The notes under the pieces were generated by a model that was not told where the DNA came from, did no database searches, and worked only from the letters and a program-made list of their open reading frames with translations. 17,032 bases of DNA from JAJPHC01 sp035255945 (GTDB lineage: Bacteria; Acidobacteriota; Thermoanaerobaculia; Gp7-AA8). The position numbers and the translations under genes were made by a program. The stretch is from positions 1 to 17,032 of the forward strand of contig DATEZA010000337.1 in NCBI GenBank assembly GCA_035255945.1. Direction: 5' to 3'. Shown here in pieces: positions 1 to 6,759 of the stretch (positions are counted from its first letter, which is position 1; each line of letters starts with the position of its first letter).

Positions 1-45
1 GACGACGATCAGCCGGTCCCGCACCGCCGAGCCGGCGCCCGTTGA
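1..45 (+). CDS. C-terminal end of a Calx-beta domain protein (partial, tail A)
   Basis: Only the last 14 codons and the stop (TGA at 43-45) lie inside the window; the gene begins upstream. The residues read DDDQPVPHRRAGAR. The DDD triplet matches the end of a Calx-beta domain as seen in the fuller copy at 409-720, where it follows STVTIV. Calx-beta domains are Ca2+-binding beta-sandwich modules, usually in tandem in secreted or surface proteins. The assignment rests on near identity (one base different over 50) with 676-725, so it is borrowed evidence. Whether the upstream gene is intact cannot be seen. It converges on the minus-strand BNR gene, with the inverted repeat 51-141 between them. 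Confidence 0.55.
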   Translation, partial: DDDQPVPHRRAGAR

Positions 46-50
46 AGCCG

Positions 51-141
51 TCATCCCGAGCGTAGTCGAGGGACCTGGGTGTGTGGTGGCTGGATGAGCG
101 AGCCTCCCACCCCCCAGGTCCCTCGACTACGCTCGGGATGA
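51..141. repeat. Inverted repeat, 29-bp arms, copy 1 (possible bidirectional terminator)
   Basis: The left arm 51-79 (TCATCCCGAGCGTAG...) and right arm 113-141 (...CTCGGGATGA) are perfect 29-bp reverse complements around a 33-bp loop. The structure begins six bases after the stop of the Calx-beta tail and ends nine bases before the stop of the truncated BNR fragment. It therefore sits where a shared terminator of convergent genes would be. The same element recurs at 727-817, and related arms occur at 8051-8137 and 10103-10250, so it belongs to a dispersed hairpin family. There is no T-tract, so intrinsic termination is inferred. Confidence 0.8.
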
Positions 142-149
142 CGGGGGGG

Positions 150-285
150 TTACGGGGCGACGAACTCCCCTTCGTGCACGCCCGGCAGCGCCTCCACCGT
201 CAGCTTCGTCTGCGCTTTGAAATCGCCGTATTTCATCTCCACCGTGTACTCGCCCGGCGCGACGTACGGCGAGCTGTCGTCCTCG
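150..285 (-). pseudogene. Truncated 3' copy of the BNR-repeat glycosyl hydrolase gene
   Basis: On the minus strand this encodes the last 44 residues of the protein at 825-3575 (EDDSSPYVAPGEY... to ...GVHEGEFVAP) plus the same TAA stop at 150-152. Five bases differ from the parent over about 136. Two of them change residues (G to S after EDD, and K to E in EYTVKMK). There is no frameshift or internal stop. Upstream of codon 1 of the fragment the sequence switches abruptly to Calx-beta coding sequence on the other strand, so no start or N-terminal part exists. It is a recently duplicated gene end, not a functional gene. Confidence 0.85.
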
Positions 286-345
286 ACCGTAACGATTGTC
301 GACGACCATCAGCCGGTTCCGCACCGACGAGCCGGCGGCCATTGA
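283..345 (+). pseudogene. Second copy of the Calx-beta C-terminal tail (tail B)
   Basis: Frame 1 reads STVTIVDDHQPVPHRRAGGH-stop (TGA 343-345). It matches STVTIVDDDQPVPHRRAGAR-stop at 658-720. The third acidic residue of the DDD motif is His here and the last two residues differ. It is joined directly to the BNR fragment (150-285) with no domain body upstream, so it is a 20-codon remnant. It is the most diverged of the three tails, suggesting an older event than the 1-284/676-960 duplication. Confidence 0.75.
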
Positions 346-354
346 AGCCGGCCC

Positions 355-408
355 GTGTGGCGCCGCCGACCCGGCGGCGATCCGCCGGCGAGGTCGCCGG
401 CGCCACAC
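355..408. repeat. 54-bp GC-rich palindromic element (REP-like)
   Basis: The outer arms GTGTGGCGCCG (355-365) and CGGCGCCACAC (398-408) are perfect reverse complements. Inside them a second palindrome, CCGGCGG-cgat-CCGCCGG, spans 371-388. The element sits between Calx-beta tail B and the Calx-beta domain remnant at 409. It replaces what should be the N-terminal strand of that domain. No transposase is nearby. This looks like a REP or MITE-type hairpin; the family cannot be named from sequence alone. Confidence 0.7.
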
Positions 409-720
409 TCGTCCGGCATCGAGGTGCGGCTCTCCGCTGTATCGACTCGCCCGGTTCGCGTGCACTACACGACGGCGGACGTTTCCGCGACCGGCGGCAT
501 CGACTATCAGCCGGCCGACGACGTAGTGACGTTCGCGCCCGGCGAAACGGTGAAGACGATCTCGATTCCGGTTTTCGCCGATGACCTAATCAAATCGAGC
601 GAGACGTTCACCATCCGGTTATTCGCGGCGGAGAACGCGACGATCGGCGTGGCGCAGTCGACCGTCACGATCGTCGACGACGATCAGCCGGTTCCGCACC
701 GCCGAGCCGGCGCCCGTTGA
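409..720 (+). pseudogene. Calx-beta domain remnant without a start (tail C)
   Basis: Frame 1 gives a nearly complete Calx-beta domain. It begins SSGIEVRLSAV, continues with VHYTTADVSATGGIDYQ, then a TFAPGETVKTISIPV strand and an SSETFTIRLF strand. It ends TIVDDDQPVPHRRAGAR-stop (TGA 718-720). These match the family pattern: YxTAdgtAxxGxDY, a TFapGet strand, an EtFtvxL strand and a DDD Ca2+-ligand end. The first strand and any start codon are missing. The frame runs back into the palindrome, where a GTG at 355 has no Shine-Dalgarno sequence, and then meets the TGA of tail B. I read it as a broken gene end. The alternative is expression from the GTG inside the palindrome. Confidence 0.65.
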
Positions 721-726
721 AGCCGG

Positions 727-817
727 TCATCCCGAGCGTAGTCGAGGGACCTGGGTGTGTGGTGGCACGATGAGCGAGCCACCCACCCCCCAGGTCCCTC
801 GACTACGCTCGGGATGA
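727..817. repeat. Inverted repeat, 29-bp arms, copy 2 (possible bidirectional terminator)
   Basis: The left arm 727-755 and right arm 789-817 are perfect reverse complements and identical to the arms at 51-79 and 113-141. The loops differ at three bases. The element lies between the Calx-beta stop at 720 and the BNR gene stop at 825. It could terminate transcripts from both sides. No T-run follows either arm. Confidence 0.8.
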
Positions 818-824
818 CGGGGGC

Positions 825-3575
825 TTACGGGGCGACGAACTCTCCTTCGTGCACGCCCGGCAGCGCCTCGACCGTCAGCTTCGTCTGCGCTTTGAAGTCG
901 CCGTATTTCATCTTCACCGTGTACTCGCCCGGCGCGACGTACGGCGAGCCGTCGTCCTCGCCGCGGGAGTCGCTGATCACTTCGTGCGGATCGCCGTGCA
1001 GGTCCCACACGGCGCGATTGAGGCCGGCGCGATTCGTGGCGTCGAGCTCGCGCACTTTGTTCCCCTTCGCGTCCTCGATCGTGATCGTCACGTCTTCGGC
1101 CGGCGTCCCCTTCAGCCAGTAATTGATGTAGGCGCCGTACGGCGGATTCTTTGCCTTGAACACGTGCGCGCCCCACAGGCCGCCGGTCGGGTTGTAGTAG
1201 TGCTCCGTCACCGGACGCGGGTCGAACAGCACCGCATTGTTCGCGCTCTTCGCGGGCGTGAGCTGCTCGAGGCCCGAGATGTCGTCCATCACGTAGATGC
1301 TGCGGCCGTGCGTGGCGATAATCAGATCGTGATCGCGCGGATGGACCTCGATGTCGTCGACCGACACCGTCGGCAGATCGCCCTTGATCGACTGCCAGTG
1401 CGCGCCGCGATCCTGCGACATGAAAATGCCGAACTCCGTCCCGGCGAACAGCAGCTCCTGATTCGCCGGATCTTCGCGGAACGCCTTCAGCGGATCCTTC
1501 AATTCGTTCGTGATCGGGCGCCATGTCTTGCCGTAATCGTCCGTCGCGAAGACGTACGCGTGGAAGTCGTCGCTGCGATGACCGTCGATCGTCACGTACG
1601 CGCGCGCTGCGTCGAAATTCGACGCCTGCAGGCGCGACACCCACAAGCCCGGCGGCACGCCCGGAATGTTGCCCGTGACGTTCGTCCACGACTTGCCGCC
1701 GTCGCGCGTGACCTGCACGTTGCCGTCGTCCGTGCCGGCCCAGATCACGTTGCGATCCTTCGGTGATTCGCTCAGCGCGACGATCGTGCCGTACGTCTCC
1801 GCGTTCGAGCCCGCGGTCATGATCTTCGCCACGTCGCGCTGCGAGAGATCGGGCGAGATCTGCTCCCAGTTATCGCCGCGATTGGTGAGGCGGAACAGCA
1901 CGTTGCCGCCGAGGTAGAGCGTTTTCGGATCGAAGTGGGAGATCACGAAGGGTGCATTCCAGTTGTAGCGGAACGCCGTCGTTCCTTCCTTCGCCCGCGG
2001 CTTGATGTCGCGCCGCTTGCCGTTCGTGAGATCGATGCGCGCGATGTAGCCGCCCTGTGACTCGGCGTAGATGATGTTCGGATTCGCCGGATCGATCGCC
2101 GACCAGAATCCGTCGCCGTCGTTGACGAACTTCCAGTCCGCATTCCAGATGCCCGCGGCTTTCTTCTTGTCGTCTTCATCATTCGCGGTCGACCAGATCG
2201 TCTGCGACGGACCGCACCACGTGCCGTTGTCCTGCAATCCGCCGCACAACGTGTACGGCTTATCCATGCCGTAACTCACGTTGTAGAACTCGCCGAGCGG
2301 GATGTTGTTCTGGAAGTCCCAGCTCTTCGTCTTGTCGTACGAGAAGTAGATGCCGCCGTCGGTGCCGAGCAGCACGTGATTCGAGTTGTTCGGATCGATC
2401 CACATCGCGTGACAGTCGCCGTGAATGTCGCGCGCGCCGGTGTTGAGGAACGTGCGGCCGCCGTCGTCAGAAACAGCAGTCCCGAAACCGAGGACGTAGA
2501 CGCGCTGATCGTTGTTCGGATCGACGCGCACTTTCGCGAAGTAGAAACCGCGCGGCGCGAGATCGCTCACCCGCTTCCAGTGCGCGCCGCTGTCATCGCT
2601 GCGGAAAATGCCGCCGCTGCGGCTGCGGATCGTCTCCAGGCCCGCGCTGCCGCCGATGTCGGACTCGATCACTGCGTACAGCGTCTTCGGATTCTTGCGA
2701 TAGATGTCCAGGCCGATGCGCCCCGTCTCGGCCGGCAGTCCGTCGGTGAGACGCTTCCACGTTTTGCCCGCGTCGATCGATTTCCAGATGCCGCTGTTCG
2801 GACCGCCGTCGTTGAAGCCCCATGGGAAACGGCGGCGCGTCCACATCGCGGCGTAGACGGTCGACGGCATCGACGGATCGACCATCACGTCGATCGCGCC
2901 GGTGTTCTCATCGATCGAAAACACCTGCTGCCACGACTTGCCGCCGTCGCTCGTTTTGTAGACGCCGCGCTCTTTGTTCAGGCCCCACAAATGGCCGAGG
3001 ACCGCGGCGTAAGCGACATCGTCACTCTTCGGATCGAGCGCGATGTGCGGGATGTCGCCGGAGTCGGGCAGTCCCATGTTCGTCCACGAGTCGCCGCCGT
3101 CGCTCGACTTGTAGATGCCGTTCCCCCACGACGAGCTGTTGCGCGAATTTCCTTCGCCGGTGCCGACCCAGACGATCTTCGGATTGTTCTGCGACACCGC
3201 GACGGATCCGGTCGATGCGACCGGTTCCTTGTCGAATACCGGCTGCCACGTGGTGCCGTTGTTCGTCGTACGCAACACGCCGCCGGTGCCGACCGCGGCG
3301 AAGATCGTGTACGGATCTTTCTCGTTGACGGCGAAGTCGGCGATGCGGCCGCCCATGTTCGCCGGACCGATCGCGCGCCAGCGAAGCGGCTTCGTGTCGA
3401 ACACCGACGCTGCCTGCGGTGCAACGGCGGCCGCAGCCGGCGGCGCGCTCGTCACCTTCGTCGCCGTTGCGGACGGACCCTCGGCGGGATCGCGCGGCGG
3501 CGTGGTTGGTTGTTGTGGTTGCTGCGCGAAGGCTGTCAGTGCGGCGAAAAGCAGAGCGGCAGTCAGCGTCCTCAT
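825..3575 (-). CDS. Secreted VPS10/BNR-repeat beta-propeller protein ('glycosyl hydrolase')
   Basis: A protein of 916 aa with a signal peptide (MRTLTAALLFAALTAFA, then Gln-rich) and a low-complexity Pro/Ala linker to about residue 58. The body is a large propeller carrying at least nine Asp-box/BNR motifs. Examples are TNNGTTW (about 104-110), SSDGGDSW (157-164), TSDGGKSW, SIDAGKTW, SDDSGAHW, SDDGGRTF, TRDGGKSW, TDDYGKTW and SQDRGAHW. A C-terminal beta-sandwich ends in GEYTVKMKYGDFKAQTKLTVE. This architecture fits the sortilin/VPS10-like 'glycosyl hydrolase' family common in Acidobacteriota. The enzymatic activity is not established for this type, and Asp boxes are structural. It acts outside the cytoplasm. 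It begins 11 bp after the stop of 3587-4489, so the two are probably co-transcribed. No clear Shine-Dalgarno sequence precedes the ATG. The gene end is duplicated at 150-285. Confidence 0.85.
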   Translation of the reverse strand: MRTLTAALLFAALTAFAQQPQQPTTPPRDPAEGPSATATKVTSAPPAAAAVAPQAASVFDTKPLRWRAIGPANMGGRIADFAVNEKDPYTIFAAVGTGGVLRTTNNGTTWQPVFDKEPVASTGSVAVSQNNPKIVWVGTGEGNSRNSSSWGNGIYKSSDGGDSWTNMGLPDSGDIPHIALDPKSDDVAYAAVLGHLWGLNKERGVYKTSDGGKSWQQVFSIDENTGAIDVMVDPSMPSTVYAAMWTRRRFPWGFNDGGPNSGIWKSIDAGKTWKRLTDGLPAETGRIGLDIYRKNPKTLYAVIESDIGGSAGLETIRSRSGGIFRSDDSGAHWKRVSDLAPRGFYFAKVRVDPNNDQRVYVLGFGTAVSDDGGRTFLNTGARDIHGDCHAMWIDPNNSNHVLLGTDGGIYFSYDKTKSWDFQNNIPLGEFYNVSYGMDKPYTLCGGLQDNGTWCGPSQTIWSTANDEDDKKKAAGIWNADWKFVNDGDGFWSAIDPANPNIIYAESQGGYIARIDLTNGKRRDIKPRAKEGTTAFRYNWNAPFVISHFDPKTLYLGGNVLFRLTNRGDNWEQISPDLSQRDVAKIMTAGSNAETYGTIVALSESPKDRNVIWAGTDDGNVQVTRDGGKSWTNVTGNIPGVPPGLWVSRLQASNFDAARAYVTIDGHRSDDFHAYVFATDDYGKTWRPITNELKDPLKAFREDPANQELLFAGTEFGIFMSQDRGAHWQSIKGDLPTVSVDDIEVHPRDHDLIIATHGRSIYVMDDISGLEQLTPAKSANNAVLFDPRPVTEHYYNPTGGLWGAHVFKAKNPPYGAYINYWLKGTPAEDVTITIEDAKGNKVRELDATNRAGLNRAVWDLHGDPHEVISDSRGEDDGSPYVAPGEYTVKMKYGDFKAQTKLTVEALPGVHEGEFVAP

Positions 3576-3586
3576 GGGGCGAGATT

Positions 3587-4489
3587 CTACTTCGTGGTCG
3601 CGCTGACGATCACCCAGACGTTGTCGCTCCGCAACGACGCCACGTACATGCGATCGCGGCCGTCGGCGAGATGCACGACCACCGGATCGTTCAGCGACGT
3701 GAGCGTTGCGCCGCCGTACGCGCTGCGCTCCAGCCGCGCGCCCGCTTCGCGCGTGAACGAGTAGCCGTCGTCGTTGCTGATGAAGCTGTCGATCACATGC
3801 TGCTTCATGGTGAAGAGGCGGATGCGGCCGTCGGGAAGACGGATCGTTTTCTCGTCAACGTAACTGTTCGCGCCGCCGCCGGCGCCTGCGTCGCCGAGGA
3901 CGTCTCCGCGATCGAAGGTGAACGCCAGACCGTTGTCACGCGAGTAGGCGCGGCGGATGTTGTTCGCGCCGGTCAGGTCGCCGATGTAGAGCAGCACGAC
4001 GCCGCCCGACCTGTCGCTGAACGCGTCGTAAACGCCGATGCTGTTCGCGTCGTTCGCCTGCGGGGTGTAGCGCGTGCCGGTGTCGGCGGTGAAATGAATG
4101 CCGTCCGTCGAGCTGCTGCTTTTCATCAACTTGTTGACCAGATCCCATTCGTAGCGCCGCCACGTTTTTCCATCGGGCATCAGCGTGTTGCGCGGATCGA
4201 AGCGCCAGTCGCCGCGCGGCTCGGCGGCGTTGGCGAACGTGAGACCGTCGCTCGACGTCATCACCATCTGCCGTCCGGTGAGGTGATCGGTGTAGTAGAG
4301 GTAGAAGGTGCCGCTCGCCGGATCGATGCCGGGCGCAGGATTGGTCGCGTTGAGCGCGCGGAAGCCGGAATCGAAGTAGAACGCGAGCGAGGTGTCGGTC
4401 GATGTCGGCGGACTCGACGCGCGCCTGCGCTGCTGCGCGCCGGCGCCGACGGCGATCATCAGGAGCACGACGACCGCTCGTCGAAGCAT
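3587..4489 (-). CDS. Secreted sialidase-like beta-propeller protein, function unknown
   Basis: The chosen start gives 300 aa beginning MLRRAVVVLLMIAVGAGAQ, a clear signal peptide. Starts at 4513 or 4576 would put 8 to 29 extra residues before it and overlap the divergent gene. The mature part has regularly spaced propeller strands: FYLYYTDHLTGRQMVMTSSDG, then SSSTDGIHF, LYIGDLTGANNIRRAYSRDNG, SFISNDDGYSF and DRMYVASLRSDNVW. These S-x-D-G-x-x-F elements recall sialidase or five-bladed GH43/GH32-type folds. I cannot identify catalytic residues, so no reaction is assigned. It lies directly upstream of the BNR gene in the same direction. A TACAAT hexamer on its coding strand (plus 4495-4500) lies five bases before the ATG. 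Confidence 0.7.
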   Translation of the reverse strand: MLRRAVVVLLMIAVGAGAQQRRRASSPPTSTDTSLAFYFDSGFRALNATNPAPGIDPASGTFYLYYTDHLTGRQMVMTSSDGLTFANAAEPRGDWRFDPRNTLMPDGKTWRRYEWDLVNKLMKSSSSTDGIHFTADTGTRYTPQANDANSIGVYDAFSDRSGGVVLLYIGDLTGANNIRRAYSRDNGLAFTFDRGDVLGDAGAGGGANSYVDEKTIRLPDGRIRLFTMKQHVIDSFISNDDGYSFTREAGARLERSAYGGATLTSLNDPVVVHLADGRDRMYVASLRSDNVWVIVSATTK

Positions 4490-4494
4490 GCTCA

Positions 4495-4500
4495 ATTGTA
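4495..4500 (-). promoter_or_regulatory. Candidate -10 box (TACAAT) for the 4489 gene
   Basis: On the minus strand the sequence reads TACAAT-TGAGC-ATG. The hexamer is one base from the TATAAT consensus. It is so close to the start codon that transcription would begin at or just at the ATG. I see no convincing -35 element 16-18 bases upstream, and no Shine-Dalgarno sequence. It lies in the 22-bp divergent gap. Confidence 0.3.
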
Positions 4501-4511
4501 CGATCGCGCTC

Positions 4512-5171
4512 ATGTCCCGCTTCGATGGCCTCATCAGCGACCTGGCGACGACCATCGTCTCCGACCGCGCGTGCAATCAGTACTCGCGCATCGAAGGCGA
4601 TCTGCGCGGCAACGCGATCCGCCGCCGCAACCTGCGGCTCTATCTCGAAGAGCTCGATGCAATCGGTCCGCGGATGCTGCTCGTCGGCGAGGCGGTGAGT
4701 CATCGCGGCGGACGGCTCTCCGGCATCGCGTTCGTCAGCGAATCGGTGATGCTCTCCGGTGTCGATCTCGCCAACAACTCCCGCATCCTCGGCGCCGATC
4801 GCGGCTACCGCAAAGCCACGCCGGGCCCGAAGCTGTCGACCGAGGCCAGTGCCACGATGGTGTGGGGAACGATTCGCGCGATCGAGCCGCTGCCGCTGCT
4901 CTGGAACGCGTTCCAGTTCCACCCGTTCAAGCCGGAGAGCCCGCTCTCGAATCGCGTGCCGGCGCCTGCCGAGCTGGAAATCGGATCGCGCTTCATCGCG
5001 CGATTGATGCGCCTGTTCGACTTCGAGCAGGTCGTCGCGATCGGCAATCAGGCCGCGTCATCGCTGACCAAAATGGGCATCGCACACGAGAAAGTGCGGC
5101 ATCCGTCGATGGCGGGCAAGGCGCAGTTCGTCGAGGGAATGGCGAGGCTTACGACAACCAGCGCGCGATGA
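4512..5171 (+). CDS. Uracil-DNA glycosylase family protein
   Basis: A protein of 219 aa. The motif LLVGEAVSHRGGRLSGIAF (about 57-74) matches the N-terminal water-activating/phosphate loop of the uracil-DNA glycosylase superfamily (GEAPG-type, followed by xLTGIPF). The stretch LLWNAFQFHPFKP (129-141) fits the central WNxxpxhP segment. The segment AIGNQAASSL (177-186) followed by RHPSMAGK (196-203) matches the C-terminal HPS motif, with His197 the likely catalytic or uracil-contacting His. The expected role is removal of uracil or related lesions from DNA in base excision repair. The exact family number cannot be assigned. ATG 4512 is preferred because the conserved helix starts soon after; upstream codons would run into the divergent gene's start. 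No Shine-Dalgarno sequence is visible. The 3' end overlaps the convergent DUF4337 gene by 23 bp. Confidence 0.75.
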   Translation: MSRFDGLISDLATTIVSDRACNQYSRIEGDLRGNAIRRRNLRLYLEELDAIGPRMLLVGEAVSHRGGRLSGIAFVSESVMLSGVDLANNSRILGADRGYRKATPGPKLSTEASATMVWGTIRAIEPLPLLWNAFQFHPFKPESPLSNRVPAPAELEIGSRFIARLMRLFDFEQVVAIGNQAASSLTKMGIAHEKVRHPSMAGKAQFVEGMARLTTTSAR

Positions 5172-5706
5172 AATCGGGGTGCACGTTCCAGCCGAAGAAT
5201 CCGGCGCAACCGAAGAAGTAGCCGAACAGCAGGAACGCGCCGACGACGACGAGCAGCCACTTCTTCTTCGTCAGCGCGGTCACGCCGAGCATCGCGAGTG
5301 CAACCGACAGCGCGGCATCCGACATGTCGAACTGATCGTCGTGCACGTTGAGATCGTCGTACTGCTTCTGGAATGACTCGGCTTTCGCCTTGATCTCCGC
5401 CTTCTCCGAGTCGTACCGCTTCACGTTCGCGGTGTACGAGGCGACTTTCTTCTCCAGCACGTCGCGCTCGGCACCAGTCGCCATGTCCCGCTCGATCGTG
5501 AATTGATCGAGCATCGCCTCGGCGAGGTTCTGCTTTGTCGACTTCGACTGGTAATACGACCACTGATCGACGGCGCCGGCCTGCGCCTGCTGCATGGCCT
5601 GCGTGATGTTGCCGTCTTTGATGTTGCACAACGCCATGAACGTGGCCGTCACGGCCACGAGCACGGCAACGATGTTGTTGAGCGGCGAGTCGTCCGCTTC
5701 CGGCAT
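5149..5706 (-). CDS. DUF4337-like membrane protein
   Basis: A protein of 185 aa. It has one N-terminal membrane segment (NNIVAVLVAVTATFMALCNI, about 10-29), a long charged helical region (30-125, rich in Q, K, E and A, probably coiled coil), then two membrane segments (about 129-146 and 148-170). It ends GWNVHPDFIARWLS. This layout, including the short N-terminal helix followed by a Q/K/E-rich soluble helix and a C-terminal hairpin, matches the DUF4337 family of uncharacterised inner-membrane proteins. Its start is nine bases after the stop of the DUF4097 gene, so the two form an operon. The last 23 bp overlap the convergent glycosylase gene. Confidence 0.75.
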   Translation of the reverse strand: MPEADDSPLNNIVAVLVAVTATFMALCNIKDGNITQAMQQAQAGAVDQWSYYQSKSTKQNLAEAMLDQFTIERDMATGAERDVLEKKVASYTANVKRYDSEKAEIKAKAESFQKQYDDLNVHDDQFDMSDAALSVALAMLGVTALTKKKWLLVVVGAFLLFGYFFGCAGFFGWNVHPDFIARWLS

Positions 5707-5715
5707 TCCGGAAGT

Positions 5716-6669
5716 TTACAACCGGCGTACGTTAATGCTGCCGCCCGAGGTCCGCAGCACGAGGCGCGGTCCGCCCGCGCCGATCTTGCCGTTGAGCGAA
5801 TCCTCGTCGTGATGTCCCTGCACCGTCACCGGCAGCTCGCTGTCGACGCCGCCGCCGCTCGCATGTGCATCGAGATCGAGATTCGAATTCGCAGGCAGTG
5901 AGACGGTGATGCTGCCGCCGGAGGTCGACAGTTTCGAATCGGCTTTCGGAGCCGCGGCGAAGCGTACGCTGACCGAGCCGCCGGACGTCGATGCGTCGAT
6001 GGTGCCGAGTGCTTCTTCGATCTTGATCGAGCCGCCGGACGTGTGTGCGTAGAGATCGCCGCCGATCTTCTCGACTTTGATCGAACCGCCCGAGGTGCGG
6101 AGATCCGCGGGACCGGTCGTGTCGCCGATGCTGATCGTGCCGCCGGAGGTGTGCACCGTCAGCTTGCCGTTCGCGCCGGTGATCTCGACATCGCCGCCCG
6201 AGGTCGAAAGCGAAGCCGTACCGTTGAGCCGTCCCGTTTTCACATCGCCGCCCGACGTATGCGCTTTGACCGTGCCGTTGACATTGGCGAGATCGAGATC
6301 GCCGCCCGAGGTTTCGAGGTCGAGGTTGTAATGCGACGGAACGCGCACGTTGTACTTCACGCGCAGCGACTCGCCGAAGCTGAAGAAGCGCAGCGGCGAT
6401 TCGTACTTGCCGGTGACGGTCACGTCATTGCCGCTCTGGTTGAACGTGACCTGGTGGCGCTCGAGGTAGCGCTCGTTCGCTGCATCGCGCTGGATCTCGA
6501 TCGCCACTCCGGTTCCCCCGGTGACGATCTTCACATCGCCGATGCCGGCATCGAGGTGAAGCGTTCCCCCTTCCGCGACATTGAAGCCGCGCCTGATCAC
6601 GTCGTGCGTTGCGGCCTGAAGTGTGAAGGTGAGCGCGAGTGTGGCGATGGTTGCGAGCGTGCGGCGCAT
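5716..6669 (-). CDS. DUF4097-family secreted beta-solenoid protein with TSGG repeats
   Basis: A protein of 317 aa from an ATG preceded by a strong Shine-Dalgarno sequence (CAGGAGG, seven bases upstream). The start choice also gives a clean signal peptide (MRRTLATIATLALTFTLQA). After an N-terminal strand region with RHQVTFNQSGNDVTVTG, there are nine TSGG and one ASGG motif. The first seven spacings are 18 residues each, then 21. That period fits one rung of a beta-helix, as in the DUF4097/DUF2807 'putative adhesin' group. It is likely periplasmic or cell-surface; no activity is known. It is the first gene of a pair with the DUF4337 membrane protein and diverges from the flavin reductase across 90 bp. 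Confidence 0.8.
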   Translation of the reverse strand: MRRTLATIATLALTFTLQAATHDVIRRGFNVAEGGTLHLDAGIGDVKIVTGGTGVAIEIQRDAANERYLERHQVTFNQSGNDVTVTGKYESPLRFFSFGESLRVKYNVRVPSHYNLDLETSGGDLDLANVNGTVKAHTSGGDVKTGRLNGTASLSTSGGDVEITGANGKLTVHTSGGTISIGDTTGPADLRTSGGSIKVEKIGGDLYAHTSGGSIKIEEALGTIDASTSGGSVSVRFAAAPKADSKLSTSGGSITVSLPANSNLDLDAHASGGGVDSELPVTVQGHHDEDSLNGKIGAGGPRLVLRTSGGSINVRRL

Positions 6670-6676
6670 TGGAGTG

Positions 6677-6683
6677 CCTCCTG
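6677..6683 (-). promoter_or_regulatory. Strong ribosome binding site of the DUF4097 gene
   Basis: On the minus strand CAGGAGG precedes the ATG at 6669 by seven bases. It is one of the few near-consensus sites in the window and settles the start against the longer reading from 6801, which would run into the divergent gene. Confidence 0.7.
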
Positions 6684-6714
6684 TTTGAAGCCATATACGC
6701 CGCGCACTGCTAAA

Positions 6715-6745
6715 AGTTTGTAAACTCCGCCCCCTGTAAAACAGG
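6715..6745. promoter_or_regulatory. Two small inverted repeats in the divergent DUF4097/flavin reductase gap
   Basis: AGTTT-GT-AAACT (6715-6726) and CCTGT-AAA-ACAGG (6733-6745) lie side by side in the 90-bp divergent promoter region. The first could be an operator half-site pair. The second lies just before the AGGAG site of the flavin reductase and could form a small hairpin in its leader. No regulator gene is adjacent, and assignment to a factor is not possible. Confidence 0.3.
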
Positions 6746-6759
6746 CGAGGAGAGAGCCG

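Noticed and set aside
51..141. Terminal inverted repeats of an insertion sequence
   Set aside because: The arms enclose only a 33-bp loop with no transposase, and the same structure recurs at other gene ends, fitting a hairpin repeat family better.
150..285. A genuine short minus-strand gene
   Set aside because: It is a near-identical copy of the last 44 codons of the neighbouring gene with no start codon or upstream coding sequence.
2376..3764. A 462-codon plus-strand open frame inside the BNR gene
   Set aside because: It is antisense to nine Asp-box repeats and shows only repeated RIDxR/V patterns, which reflect complementary codons.
3419..5221. A 600-codon plus-strand open frame across the propeller operon
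   Set aside because: It is low-complexity Arg/Ala-rich and antisense to proteins with signal peptides and recognisable repeats, and it also covers the glycosylase gene in another frame.
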